Origin: Diaminobutyricimonas sp. LJ205
GTDB taxonomy: Bacteria > Actinomycetota > Actinomycetes > Actinomycetales > Microbacteriaceae
NCBI RefSeq assembly: GCF_009755725.1
Contig: NZ_CP046619.1
Coordinates: forward strand, 1,240,001-1,304,000
DNA length: 64,000 nt
Direction of reading: 5' to 3'
Shown here piece after piece: positions 54,808 through 63,904 of the stretch. A program made the translations under genes and the position numbers. Below the pieces are notes generated by a model. The model ran no database searches and was not told where the DNA came from. It worked only from the letters and a program-made list of their open reading frames with translations. Each line of letters starts with the position of its first letter. Within the stretch, counting starts at the first letter, position 1.

Positions 54808-57800
54808 GTGCCTTCCAGCAACGATTCCTTCGTGCACTTGCACGTGCACAGCGAATACTCGATGTTGGACGGGGCCGCTCGCGTCAAGCCGCTGATCGAC
54901 GCGGCGGTCGAGCAGGGGATGCCGGCCGTCGCCGTCACCGACCACGGCAACGTGTTCGGTGCCTACGATTTCTGGAAGACCGCAACCGCCGCAGGAATCA
55001 AGCCGATCATCGGCACCGAGGCGTACCTGACGCCTGGCACGCACCGGTCCGACAAGACCCGGGTGCGCTGGGGCAACGGCGGCGGTGACGACGTGTCCGG
55101 CTCGGGTGCGTACACGCACATGACCATGCTCGCCTCGACCAGCGAGGGTCTGCAGAACCTATTCCGGTTGTCGTCAAAGGCGTCGATCGAGGGTTACTAC
55201 TTCAAGCCGCGCATGGACCGCGAGCTGCTGTCGACCTACGGCAAGGGCCTGATCGCGACCACCGGCTGCCCGAGCGGCGAGGTGCAGACCAGGCTCCGGC
55301 TCGGCCAGTACGAGGAAGCCAAGAAGGCGGCATCCGACTTCCGTGACATCTTTGGCAAGGAGAACTACTTCGCCGAGATCATGGACCACGGACTGGGCAT
55401 CGAACGTCGCATCATGGATGACCTGCTGCGGCTGGCGAAGGAACTGGACCTGCCGCTGGTCGCCACCAACGACCTGCACTACACCCACGCGCACGATTCC
55501 ACGAGCCACGCCGCGCTGCTCTGCGTGCAGTCCGGGTCGACCCTCGATGACCCCAACCGGTTCAAGTTCGACACCGACGAGTTCTACCTGAAGAGCGCAC
55601 AGCAGATGCGCCACCTGTTCCGCGACCACCCCGAGGCCTGCGACAACACGCTGCTCATCGCCGAGCGGTGCGACGTGAGCTTCGACGAGAACGCGAACTA
55701 CATGCCGCGCTTCCCGGTGCCCGAGGGGGAGACCGAGGACAGCTGGTTCATCAAGGAGGTCGAGAAGGGGCTGCACTACCGCTACCCCGGCGGCATCCCG
55801 GAGAACGTGCGCAAGCAGGCCGAGTACGAGAAGCAGGTCATCATTCAGATGGGCTTCCCCGGCTACTTCCTGGTCGTTGCCGACTTCATCAACTGGTCGA
55901 AGGACAACGGCATCCGAGTCGGCCCCGGCCGTGGCTCCGGCGCCGGATCGATGGCCGCGTACGCGATGCGCATCACTGACCTCGACCCGCTCGCGCACGG
56001 CCTGATCTTCGAACGGTTCCTGAACCCGGACCGCGTCTCGATGCCCGACTTCGACGTCGACTTCGACGACCGGCGCCGTGGCGAAGTGATCAAGTACGTC
56101 ACCGAGAAGTACGGCGACGAGCGCGTCGCGCAGATCGTCACCTACGGCACGATCAAGGCCAAGCAGGCACTCAAGGACTCCTCGCGCGTGCTCGGCTTCC
56201 CGTTCGGCATGGGCGAGAAGCTCACCAAGGCGATGCCGCCCGCGGTGATGGGCAAGGACATCCCGCTCACCGGCATCTTCGACAAGGAGCATCCGCGGTA
56301 CAAGGAAGCCGGAGACATTCGCGCCGTCGTCGAGACCGACCCCGACGCGAAGACGGTCTTCGACACTGCGCTCGGCCTGGAGAACCTCAAGCGGCAGTGG
56401 GGCGTGCACGCCGCCGGTGTGATCATGTCGAACGAGCCGCTGATCGACATCATCCCGCTCATGAAGCGCGAGCAGGACGGCCAGATCGTCACCCAGTTCG
56501 ACTACCCGGCGTGTGAATCGCTCGGGTTGATCAAGATGGACTTCCTCGGCCTGCGGAACCTGACGATCATCTCCGACGCCCTCGACAACATCGAGATGAA
56601 CCGCGGCGAGAAACTGGACCTCGAGGCGCTGAGCCTCGACGACCAGGCCTCGTACGATCTGCTCGCCCGTGGTGACACCCTGGGCGTGTTCCAGCTCGAC
56701 GGCGGCCCGATGCGCGGGTTGCTGCGGCTGATGAAGCCAGACAACTTCGAAGACATCTCCGCGGTGCTCGCGCTCTACCGGCCGGGCCCGATGGGTGCCG
56801 ATTCGCACACCAACTACGCGCTGCGCAAGAACAAACTGCAGGAGATCACCCCGATCCACCCGGAACTCGAGGAGCCTCTCAAGGAGATCCTCGGCGGTAC
56901 CTACGGCCTGATCATCTATCAGGAGCAGGTGATGTCGATCGCGCAGAAGGTCGCCGGCTTCTCGCTCGGCCAGGCCGACATCCTCCGGCGCGCAATGGGC
57001 AAGAAGAAGAAGTCCGAACTCGACAAGCAATACGAGGGCTTCTCCGGCGGCATGAAGGAACGCGGGTACTCGGAGCCGGCGATCAAGGCGCTCTGGGACA
57101 TCCTGCTGCCCTTCTCCGACTACGCGTTCAACAAGGCGCACTCCGCTGCCTACGGTGTCGTTTCGTACTGGACGGCATACCTCAAGGCGCACTACCCGGC
57201 CGAGTACATGGCCGCGCTGCTCACCAGCGTCGGCGACTCCAAGGACAAACTGGCGATCTACCTCAACGAGTGCCGCCGAATGGGCATCAAGGTGCTGCCA
57301 CCGGATGTCAACGAGTCGATCGGGTACTTCGCCGCCGTAGGCTCCGACATCCGCTTCGGCATGGGCGCCGTGCGCAACGTCGGTTTCGCCGTGGTCGACC
57401 AGATCCGTGCCGCGCGCGAGGCGAAGGGGCGGTTCACCTCCTTCCACGACTTTTTGAAGAAGATCCCGCTGCAGGCGGCGAACAAACGCACCGTGGAATC
57501 GCTGATCAAGGCCGGCGCGTTCGACTCGCTCGGCGCCACCCGCCGTGCGTTGCTCGAAATCCACGAGTCCGCTGTCGAGAGTTCGGTGAAGGAGAAGCGC
57601 GCCGAAGAGCACGGCGACGTCGGCTTCGACTTCGACAGCCTGTTCGACGAACCGCAGGAGACCGCGAAGGTCCCCGACCGGCCGGAGTGGTCCAAGAAGG
57701 ACAAGCTGGCCTTCGAGCGGGAGATGCTTGGCCTGTACGTCTCGGATCACCCGCTGGCCGGGCTGGAAGTCACCCTCGCCAAGCATGCGTCGGTGTCGAT

Positions 57801-58323
57801 CGCCGACATCCTCGCGGGGGAGACCGTGAGGGACGGTGAGCAGGTCACCATCGCAGGACTGGTCACCAGCGTGCAGCACCGCACCGCGAGGAACTCCGGC
57901 AACCAGTACGGCATGATCCAGGTCGAGGACTTCGGCGGCGAGATCACCGTGATGTTCATGGGCAAGACGTATCTCGAGTTCTCGCCGCAATTGGAGGCCG
58001 ACTCGATCATCGTGCTGAAGGGGCGCGTCAGCCAGCGGGACGACGGGGTCAACCTGCACGCGGTGACCATGTTCAAGCCCGACGTGGGCGACGCCATGGG
58101 CTCCGGGCCGCTGCAGATCTCGCTCGCCGAACGCCGCGCGACAACCGACACCGTGCAATCACTGCACGAGGTCTTCCGTCGGCACCGCGGCGACAACGAG
58201 GTGCGGCTGCGGCTGATCAAGGGCGACACCGCGCGGGTGTTCGAGATCCCGCATCCGGTGCGGATCAGCGCCGACCTGTTCGGGGAACTGAAGAGCCTGC
58301 TCGGCCCGAACTGCTTCGTGTGA
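54808..58323 (+). CDS. dnaE: DNA polymerase III subunit alpha (DnaE1)
   Basis: 1171-aa replicative polymerase. The PHP domain at the N-terminus keeps its metal residues (HLHVHSEYSMLDGA, TDHGN, GTEAYL, HMTMLA, NDLHYTH), so intrinsic proofreading as shown for actinobacterial DnaE1 is likely. The palm domain has GPGRGSGAGSMAAYAM and MPDFDVDFDDRRR (catalytic Asp residues). HhH and OB-fold (VTIAGLVTSVQHR...) regions follow. GTG 54808 has GGAG upstream. It lies directly before hisD, whose promoter begins about 10 bases after the dnaE stop. Confidence 0.99.
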   Translation: MPSSNDSFVHLHVHSEYSMLDGAARVKPLIDAAVEQGMPAVAVTDHGNVFGAYDFWKTATAAGIKPIIGTEAYLTPGTHRSDKTRVRWGNGGGDDVSGSGAYTHMTMLASTSEGLQNLFRLSSKASIEGYYFKPRMDRELLSTYGKGLIATTGCPSGEVQTRLRLGQYEEAKKAASDFRDIFGKENYFAEIMDHGLGIERRIMDDLLRLAKELDLPLVATNDLHYTHAHDSTSHAALLCVQSGSTLDDPNRFKFDTDEFYLKSAQQMRHLFRDHPEACDNTLLIAERCDVSFDENANYMPRFPVPEGETEDSWFIKEVEKGLHYRYPGGIPENVRKQAEYEKQVIIQMGFPGYFLVVADFINWSKDNGIRVGPGRGSGAGSMAAYAMRITDLDPLAHGLIFERFLNPDRVSMPDFDVDFDDRRRGEVIKYVTEKYGDERVAQIVTYGTIKAKQALKDSSRVLGFPFGMGEKLTKAMPPAVMGKDIPLTGIFDKEHPRYKEAGDIRAVVETDPDAKTVFDTALGLENLKRQWGVHAAGVIMSNEPLIDIIPLMKREQDGQIVTQFDYPACESLGLIKMDFLGLRNLTIISDALDNIEMNRGEKLDLEALSLDDQASYDLLARGDTLGVFQLDGGPMRGLLRLMKPDNFEDISAVLALYRPGPMGADSHTNYALRKNKLQEITPIHPELEEPLKEILGGTYGLIIYQEQVMSIAQKVAGFSLGQADILRRAMGKKKKSELDKQYEGFSGGMKERGYSEPAIKALWDILLPFSDYAFNKAHSAAYGVVSYWTAYLKAHYPAEYMAALLTSVGDSKDKLAIYLNECRRMGIKVLPPDVNESIGYFAAVGSDIRFGMGAVRNVGFAVVDQIRAAREAKGRFTSFHDFLKKIPLQAANKRTVESLIKAGAFDSLGATRRALLEIHESAVESSVKEKRAEEHGDVGFDFDSLFDEPQETAKVPDRPEWSKKDKLAFEREMLGLYVSDHPLAGLEVTLAKHASVSIADILAGETVRDGEQVTIAGLVTSVQHRTARNSGNQYGMIQVEDFGGEITVMFMGKTYLEFSPQLEADSIIVLKGRVSQRDDGVNLHAVTMFKPDVGDAMGSGPLQISLAERRATTDTVQSLHEVFRRHRGDNEVRLRLIKGDTARVFEIPHPVRISADLFGELKSLLGPNCFV

Positions 58324-58333
58324 TGCTGAAGAC

Positions 58334-58339
58334 TACGAT
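58334..58339 (+). promoter_or_regulatory. Candidate -10 box of a leaderless hisD promoter
   Basis: TACGAT lies exactly six bases before GTG 58346. No ribosome site is present between the dnaE stop and that codon. Confidence 0.6.
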
Positions 58340-58345
58340 TGACGA

Positions 58346-59653
58346 GTGATTCAGCGAATCGATCTGCGGGGAACCCGCCCCACTCCGGCCGAACTGCTAG
58401 CCCTCATCCCGCGCACCCAGAGCGACATCTCCTCGGTCTCCGGTGCGGTCGGTGAACTCATCGGCGATGTGCGGGCGCGGGGTGAGCACGCCCTGCTCGA
58501 TCAGGCGGAACGCTTCGACGGGGTCCGGCCGGCAGCCGTGCGCGTTGACGCCGGCGAGATCACTGCGGCCACCGAGGCCCTCACTCCAGCCGTGCGCGCC
58601 GCACTCGAGGAAGCCATCGTCCGGGTTCGCGTGGCCACCGCCGCGCAGGTGCCGCCGCCCGCACGCACCGAACTGGCGACCGGCGCGATCGTCGAGCAGC
58701 GCTGGCAGCCGGTCAGCCGGGTCGGCCTGTACGTTCCCGGCGGCAAGGCCGTCTACCCGTCCAGCGTGGTGATGAACGTCGTCGCCGCCCAGGTCGCCGG
58801 AGTGCGCTCGATCGCGCTGGCGTCACCGCCGCAGAAGGCGTTCGGCGGGTCGGTGCACCCCACCATTCTTGGTGCCGCTGGCCTGCTCGGCATCGACGAG
58901 GTCTATGCCATGGGCGGCGCCGGCGCGATCGGCGCCTTCGCCTACGGGGTGCCCGGAATCGGGCTTGACCCGGTGAACGTCGTCACCGGCCCCGGCAACC
59001 TCTTCGTCGCCGCCGCCAAGCGGGCCGTGCAGGGCGTCGTCGGCATCGACGCCGAAGCCGGTCCGACCGAAATCCTGATCATCGCCGACGGGACCGCCAA
59101 CGCAACCCTGATCGCCGCCGACCTGATCAGCCAGGCCGAGCACGATGAGCTGGCCTCATCGGTTCTGGTCACCGACGCGATCGAACTCGCAGACGCGGTC
59201 GCCTCCGAACTGGACCGGCTCGCCGCATCCACCCGCCACCGGGACCGCGTGCTCACAGCGCTCGGCGGACGGCAATCGGCGATCGTGCTGGTCGACACGG
59301 TGCAGGATGCCGCGGACTTCAGCAACGCCTACGGTCCCGAGCACCTCGAACTGCACACCGCGAATGACGACGCCACCCTCGCGCTGATCGACAGTGCAGG
59401 GGCGATCTTCGTTGGCGAGCACTCGCCGGTGAGCCTCGGCGATTACCTTGCCGGCTCCAACCACGTGCTGCCCACTGGCGGGCAGGCACGGTACTCATCC
59501 GGGCTCGGTGCGTACACCTTCCTGCGGCCGCAGCAGGTCATCCGGTACGACCGTGCCGCGCTGGCCGAGGTCGAAGAGCGCATCGTCGCTCTCAGCACTG
59601 CCGAGGACCTGCCAGGGCACGGCGACGCCATCAGCGTCCGCTTCTCAGGCTGA
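58346..59653 (+). CDS. hisD: Histidinol dehydrogenase
   Basis: 435-aa NAD-dependent zinc enzyme that makes histidine from histidinol in two oxidation steps. Signatures: VGLYVPGGKAVYPSSVVMN, YAMGGAGAIGAFAYG, VTGPGNLFVAAAKR, DAEAGPTEILIIAD, ISQAEHDELASSVLVT (zinc/catalytic His) and AYGPEHLELHT. It stands alone here; the other his genes are not in the window. The start GTG 58346 agrees with a leaderless promoter. nrdR follows after 20 bases. Confidence 0.98.
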   Translation: MIQRIDLRGTRPTPAELLALIPRTQSDISSVSGAVGELIGDVRARGEHALLDQAERFDGVRPAAVRVDAGEITAATEALTPAVRAALEEAIVRVRVATAAQVPPPARTELATGAIVEQRWQPVSRVGLYVPGGKAVYPSSVVMNVVAAQVAGVRSIALASPPQKAFGGSVHPTILGAAGLLGIDEVYAMGGAGAIGAFAYGVPGIGLDPVNVVTGPGNLFVAAAKRAVQGVVGIDAEAGPTEILIIADGTANATLIAADLISQAEHDELASSVLVTDAIELADAVASELDRLAASTRHRDRVLTALGGRQSAIVLVDTVQDAADFSNAYGPEHLELHTANDDATLALIDSAGAIFVGEHSPVSLGDYLAGSNHVLPTGGQARYSSGLGAYTFLRPQQVIRYDRAALAEVEERIVALSTAEDLPGHGDAISVRFSG

Positions 59654-59673
59654 CGCCCTAATCTGGACTCACC

Positions 59674-60159
59674 ATGTATTGCCCGTTCTGCCGCCACCCC
59701 GATAGTCGCGTCGTCGATTCCCGCACCAGCGATGACGGGCTGTCGATTCGGCGTCGCAGGCAGTGCCCGGAATGCGGTCGCCGTTTCTCCACCACCGAGA
59801 CCGCGAGCCTCAACGTGATCAAGCGCAACGGCGTCGTCGAGCCGTTCAGCCGCGAGAAGATCGTCGCCGGCGTCCGCAAGGCCTGCCAGGGTCGACCGGT
59901 CACCGACTCCGACCTCGCCGTGCTGGCGCAGCGCGTGGAGGAGACCATCCGCTCGACCGGGGCATCGCAGATCGAGGCCAATGACATCGGGCTGGCGATC
60001 CTGCCCCCGCTGCAGGAACTGGACGAGGTCGCGTACTTGCGCTTCGCGAGCGTCTATCAGGGGTTCGACTCGCTCGAGGACTTCGAAGGCGCCATCGCGG
60101 TGCTGCGGATGGAGCGCGAGCAGCGGCTGGAGTCCGCTGACGCCGGCGCCGACCAGTAG
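59674..60159 (+). CDS. nrdR: Transcriptional repressor NrdR
   Basis: 161-aa repressor of ribonucleotide reductase genes. The N-terminal zinc ribbon has CPFC (3-6) and CPEC (31-34), with [15 protein letters not shown] typical. The ATP-cone follows (about 46-136), sensing ATP/dATP. No nrd genes lie close by. TAATCT at 59659-59664, nine bases before the ATG, is a possible -10 box, and no ribosome site exists, so its transcript leader is at most a few bases. It is placed between hisD and pyrD. Confidence 0.98.
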   Translation: MYCPFCRHPDSRVVDSRTSDDGLSIRRRRQCPECGRRFSTTETASLNVIKRNGVVEPFSREKIVAGVRKACQGRPVTDSDLAVLAQRVEETIRSTGASQIEANDIGLAILPPLQELDEVAYLRFASVYQGFDSLEDFEGAIAVLRMEREQRLESADAGADQ

Positions 60160-60171
60160 CCTGATCCAGGC

Positions 60172-61206
60172 ATGTATCCACTTCTCTTTCGCCTGTTCCT
60201 GTCAAGGCTCGACCCCGAAGACGCGCACCACCTGGCGTTCGCCGTCATCAAGCGGTTGCCGACGCTCGGCGTCGGAAAGCTGGTGCGGCGGTACACCCGG
60301 CCGCATCCGACGCTCGCGGTGAACACGCTCGGCCTGCACTTCGACTCACCGTTCGGCGTCGCCGCCGGATTCGACAAGGACGGCAAGGGCATCTTCGGGC
60401 TCGGTCAGCTCGGCTTCGGTCACATCGAGGTCGGCACGATCACCGCGAGGCCGCAGCCGGGCAACGACCGTCCGCGGCTGTTCCGGTTGATCCCGGACCG
60501 CGCGGTGGTCAACCGGATGGGCTTCAACAACGAGGGTGCGGCCGCGGCATCCGGTCGGCTGAGGATCGCGGCATCCGCGAGAATCCGCCCGGTGATCGGA
60601 GTGAACATCGGCAAGTCCCGTGTCGTCGAGGTCGACGACGCGATCGACGACTACCTCGCCAGCACGCGGTTGCTCGCACCCGCCGCGGATTATCTCGTGG
60701 TCAACGTCTCGTCGCCGAATACGCCCGGACTGCGCGGCCTGCAGGAACTGGACAAGCTCGCCCCGCTGCTGCGTGCGGTGCGCGACGAGGCCGACGGGAC
60801 ACCGGTGCTGGTGAAGATCGCCCCAGACCTCACCGACGAGCAGGTGCAGCGGATCGCGCGGCTCGCTGTTGATCTGCGCCTCGCCGGAATCATCGCGACG
60901 AACACCACGCTGTCCCGGGACGGGTTGCGAACGGATGCCGCCACCGTCGCCGGGGCCGGTGCCGGTGGTCTCTCCGGGGCGCCGCTCAAGGAGCGGTCGC
61001 TCGAAGTGCTGAGGATCATCCGCACGGTCGTGCCCCCTGAGTTGTGCGTGATCTCAGTCGGGGGAGTGGAGACCGCCGCGGATGTCGCCGAGCGACTCGC
61101 CGCCGGCGCGACGCTCGTGCAGGGCTACACCGCGTTCATCTACCGCGGCCCGCTGTGGGCGCGCCAGATCAACCGCGGCCTGCTGAAGCTCCGCGCCTCC
61201 GCCTAG
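60172..61206 (+). CDS. pyrD: Dihydroorotate dehydrogenase (quinone), class 2
   Basis: 344-aa FMN enzyme of pyrimidine synthesis, oxidising dihydroorotate with a membrane quinone. The N-terminal extension MYPLLFRLFLSRLDPEDAHHLAF is the membrane-associating helix pair of class 2 enzymes. FMN and substrate motifs: GVAAGFDKDG, NRMGFNNEG, NVSSPNTPGLR (catalytic Ser), ATNTTLSR and VGGVETAADV. TAGCCT at 60157-60162 is a possible -10 box nine bases before the ATG. It follows nrdR by 12 bases. Confidence 0.98.
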   Translation: MYPLLFRLFLSRLDPEDAHHLAFAVIKRLPTLGVGKLVRRYTRPHPTLAVNTLGLHFDSPFGVAAGFDKDGKGIFGLGQLGFGHIEVGTITARPQPGNDRPRLFRLIPDRAVVNRMGFNNEGAAAASGRLRIAASARIRPVIGVNIGKSRVVEVDDAIDDYLASTRLLAPAADYLVVNVSSPNTPGLRGLQELDKLAPLLRAVRDEADGTPVLVKIAPDLTDEQVQRIARLAVDLRLAGIIATNTTLSRDGLRTDAATVAGAGAGGLSGAPLKERSLEVLRIIRTVVPPELCVISVGGVETAADVAERLAAGATLVQGYTAFIYRGPLWARQINRGLLKLRASA

Positions 61207-61370
61207 GAACGGTGACCCCCGGGCGCCTGACGGCACCATCTGCGCGGTGTTTCATTGACCGCGCGCTGGTTCAAGCCTCCGCGGTGTCCTCGAAACTCCG
61301 CGCACTCCCAGATGGCGGTGGCCAAACCTCTGTGCGGTCACAAAACCGCAGCGCAGGGGCGAATGGGTGA

Positions 61371-61412
61371 TTTCGAGACGCGCCACTCGCTTCGCTCGCG
61401 GTGATCCTCAAT
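61371..61412. repeat. Candidate interspersed element of a second type
   Basis: TTTCGAGACGCG, then CTCGCTTCGCTCGCG and TCCTCAATC. This arrangement resembles short dispersed elements I recall from Microbacteriaceae genomes (TTTCGAGACGC...TCGCTTCGC...CTCAA). Only one copy occurs in the window, so membership in a repeat family is inferred from memory. The rest of the 218-bp gap between pyrD and the DUF3043 gene shows nothing recognisable. Confidence 0.4.
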
Positions 61413-61424
61413 CGGCGGAGGGGA

Positions 61425-62003
61425 CTACTTGGGAAAGTGCCCGCGCTTGACCTGCGGCTTCGGCAGCCGCATAACGCGCAGTTGCAGGCTGCGCATGGCC
61501 GCGTACCAGCGCACGCCACGCTCCACCCTGTCTTCGCCGAACTTCACGCGCAGCTTCTTGCGGACCAGGAATCCGAGGATCACGCTGTCGATCACGGCGA
61601 GGCCGAAGAACAGCCACAGGGTCAGCATCGCAATGACCTGGGTGGACGGGTCAGGCACGAACGTGATGATGATCACGAGGAACATCACCGGGATCATGAA
61701 CTCGCCGATGCTGGTACGCGCGTCGACATAGTCGCGGACGTAGCGCTTCTGCGGTCCCTTGTCACGCTCGGGTAGGTAGCGTTCCTCGCCGTTGGCGATG
61801 CCGATGCGCGCCTTCTCACGAGCCTCGGCCATCTTGGCGCGGGCTTCCTTGTTGGCTACCTTGCGGTCGCCAGGGACGAGGGGACGCTTGTTGGCCGCCT
61901 CGCGCTCCTTGCGACTGGGGGTGGGCTGGCCCTTGCCGACGGCGCCGTCGGTGGGCTCCGCCTCAGAGTCTGGAGCGGGAGTGTTGTCAGATATTTTGGC
62001 CAC
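61425..62003 (-). CDS. DUF3043 membrane protein
   Basis: 192-aa actinobacterial DUF3043 protein. The N-terminal 90 residues are polar and highly charged (SRKEREAANKRPLVPGDRK). The conserved GEERYLPERDKGPQKRYVRDYVDARTS leads into two membrane helices at about 101-120 and 124-145. A basic C-terminal region ends in PKPQVKRGHFPK. GTG 62003 has AAGGA upstream. The gene diverges from the M20 peptidase gene across about 40 bp. No function is known for the family. Confidence 0.9.
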   Translation of the reverse strand: MAKISDNTPAPDSEAEPTDGAVGKGQPTPSRKEREAANKRPLVPGDRKVANKEARAKMAEAREKARIGIANGEERYLPERDKGPQKRYVRDYVDARTSIGEFMIPVMFLVIIITFVPDPSTQVIAMLTLWLFFGLAVIDSVILGFLVRKKLRVKFGEDRVERGVRWYAAMRSLQLRVMRLPKPQVKRGHFPK

Positions 62004-62031
62004 GAAGAATTTCCTTGAGAATGGGGTCTCT

Positions 62032-62037
62032 TAAGAT
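62032..62037 (+). promoter_or_regulatory. Candidate -10 box of a leaderless promoter (M20 peptidase)
   Basis: TAAGAT lies seven bases before ATG 62045, with no Shine-Dalgarno sequence. An upstream in-frame start at 62015 would precede this box and is unlikely. Confidence 0.6.
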
Positions 62038-62044
62038 TACCCGC

Positions 62045-63427
62045 ATGACTGATAGAGAGTTGCAGCTCCACGAAGCTGTCCAGGAAGGCCTGCCCTCCGC
62101 GATCGCCGACCTGTCGCGGCTGGTGCGGATCCCGTCCGTCTCGTGGGATGGGTTCGACCCGGCGCATGTGCAGGCCAGTGCGGAGGCAATCCGCGATCTG
62201 CTGACCGGACTCGGCGTCTTCGACTCGGTGCAGATCTCCCGCGCCCCGATCACCACGGGGGAGCGGCTCGGCCAGCCCGCCGTGCTCGCACGCCGCGCCG
62301 CCAAGAACGGCAGGCCCACCGTGCTGCTCTATGCGCACCACGACGTTCAGCCGCCCGGAAAGGATGAGGACTGGCAGACCCCACCGTTCGAACCCACGGT
62401 CATCGGTGACCGGCTGTACGGACGCGGGGCCGCGGATGACAAGGCCGGCGTGATGGCGCACGTGGCGTCGATCCGCGCCCTCGTCGAAACAATGGGGTCC
62501 GACTTCGACCTCGGGATCGCGGTGTTCATCGAGGGCGAGGAAGAGTTCGGCAGCCGGTCCTTCCAGAACTTCCTGCAGCAGCATCGCGAGGAGCTCGCCG
62601 CTCACGCGATCGTCGTCGCCGATTCCGGCAACTGGGATCTCGCCACGCCAGCCATCACCGTTGGCCTGCGCGGCAACGTCACCTTCAAGCTGACCGTCCG
62701 CACGCTGGACCACGCCCTGCATTCCGGGATGTTCGGCGGGGCCGTGCCGGACGCCATGCTTGCCCTGGTGCCGCTGCTCGCAAGCCTCCACGACGCGGAC
62801 GGCGCCGTGGCCGTCAAGGGGCTGCACTCGCGCGAGGCCGACACGCCCGACTACTCAGAGGAAAAGCTGCGCGAGGAAACCGGCCTGCCAGACGAGGTCA
62901 GCCCGATCGGCCGGGGCAGCATTTTGAGCCGCATCTGGGACCAGCCCAGCCTGACCGTCACCGGCATCGATGCGCCGACCGTGCAGAACGCCTCGAACAC
63001 GCTCATTCCGTCGGTCACGGTGCGGATCAGCGCGCGCATCGCACCCGGGCAGACCGCCGTCGACGCCCTTGAGGCGCTCAAGGCTCACCTGCACGCCAAC
63101 GTGCCGTTCGGTGCAGCGCTCACGATCGACGACGTCGACCTGGGCGACCCGTTCCTGGTCGACACGAGCGGGTGGGCGATCGCCGAGGCGAAGGACGCCA
63201 TGACCGAAGCTTGGGGTGTTCCCGTGGTGGAGATGGGCGTGGGCGGATCCATCCCGTTCGTCGCCGACCTGGTCGAGATGTACCCGAATGCGCAGATCCT
63301 CATCACCGGCGTCGAAGACCCGGATTCACGGGCGCACGCGCCGAACGAGTCGCTTCACCTCGGGGTTTTCCACCGCGCCATCCTGACCGAGGCGCTCTTG
63401 CTCGCGAAGCTGAACGCGCGCGCGTAG
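62045..63427 (+). CDS. M20-family dipeptidase
   Basis: 460-aa zinc metallopeptidase of the M20 dipeptidase group. Metal and catalytic residues occur in YAHHDVQP, GRGAADDKAG and IEGEEEFGS (Glu pair), and the C-terminal His region in APNESLHLG. The inserted dimerisation domain lies about residues 205-350. There is no signal peptide, so it is cytosolic. It probably cleaves dipeptides; the exact substrate is not evident. erpA follows after 29 bases with its own strong ribosome site. Mycobacteria have the same gene (Rv2141c) near pyrD. Confidence 0.93.
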   Translation: MTDRELQLHEAVQEGLPSAIADLSRLVRIPSVSWDGFDPAHVQASAEAIRDLLTGLGVFDSVQISRAPITTGERLGQPAVLARRAAKNGRPTVLLYAHHDVQPPGKDEDWQTPPFEPTVIGDRLYGRGAADDKAGVMAHVASIRALVETMGSDFDLGIAVFIEGEEEFGSRSFQNFLQQHREELAAHAIVVADSGNWDLATPAITVGLRGNVTFKLTVRTLDHALHSGMFGGAVPDAMLALVPLLASLHDADGAVAVKGLHSREADTPDYSEEKLREETGLPDEVSPIGRGSILSRIWDQPSLTVTGIDAPTVQNASNTLIPSVTVRISARIAPGQTAVDALEALKAHLHANVPFGAALTIDDVDLGDPFLVDTSGWAIAEAKDAMTEAWGVPVVEMGVGGSIPFVADLVEMYPNAQILITGVEDPDSRAHAPNESLHLGVFHRAILTEALLLAKLNARA

Positions 63428-63456
63428 AATTACTTCGATTTCCCTAAGGAGGGCTA

Positions 63457-63804
63457 ATGACCGACACGATCACCGCCGCCCACGGCGTTGGCCTGAGCGA
63501 GACCGCAGCAGGCAAGGTTCGCAGCCTGCTCGAGCAGGAGGGTCGCGACGACCTGCGTCTTCGCGTGGCCGTCCAGCCGGGCGGATGCTCCGGACTGATT
63601 TACCAGCTCTACTTCGACGAGCGACTGCTCGACGGTGACGTCACCGTCGACTTCGATGGCGTCGAGGTTGTGGTCGACAAGATGAGCGTGCCGTACCTCG
63701 ACGGAGCCAAGATCGACTTCGAGGACACCATCCAGAAGCAGGGCTTCACGATTGACAATCCCAACGCGACAGGCAGCTGCGCATGCGGTGATTCGTTCCA
63801 CTGA
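63457..63804 (+). CDS. erpA: Iron-sulfur cluster insertion protein (ErpA/HesB family)
   Basis: 115-aa A-type Fe-S carrier. The three cluster cysteines are in GGCSGLIYQL and the C-terminal GSCACGDSFH. It passes clusters to target proteins; SufS/SufU at the other end of the window supply the same pathway. AAGGAGG precedes the ATG. A stable hairpin follows its stop, and then ctaC. The erpA-ctaC order is seen in many actinobacteria. Confidence 0.96.
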   Translation: MTDTITAAHGVGLSETAAGKVRSLLEQEGRDDLRLRVAVQPGGCSGLIYQLYFDERLLDGDVTVDFDGVEVVVDKMSVPYLDGAKIDFEDTIQKQGFTIDNPNATGSCACGDSFH

Positions 63805-63818
63805 GAGTGGCAACACGG

Positions 63819-63845
63819 AGGGCGTCGACCATCGGTCGGCGCCCT
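63819..63845 (+). terminator. Hairpin after erpA
   Basis: AGGGCGTCGACC (63819-63830) and GGTCGGCGCCCT (63834-63845) form a 12-bp stem with one T-G wobble and a 3-base loop, 14 bases after the erpA stop. No T-run follows. It is a likely terminator upstream of ctaC. Confidence 0.7.
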
Positions 63846-63904
63846 TCGTGGTTATAGGATGGCTAGGAAGCACAGTCCCCAAAGCATTACTCGAGAGGTC
63901 AGAG

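Noticed and set aside
55174-58158. 994-aa open frame on the minus strand inside dnaE
   Set aside because: A long antisense frame is a common effect of high GC at third codon positions. The dnaE product is complete and conserved; the antisense protein has no recognisable domain.
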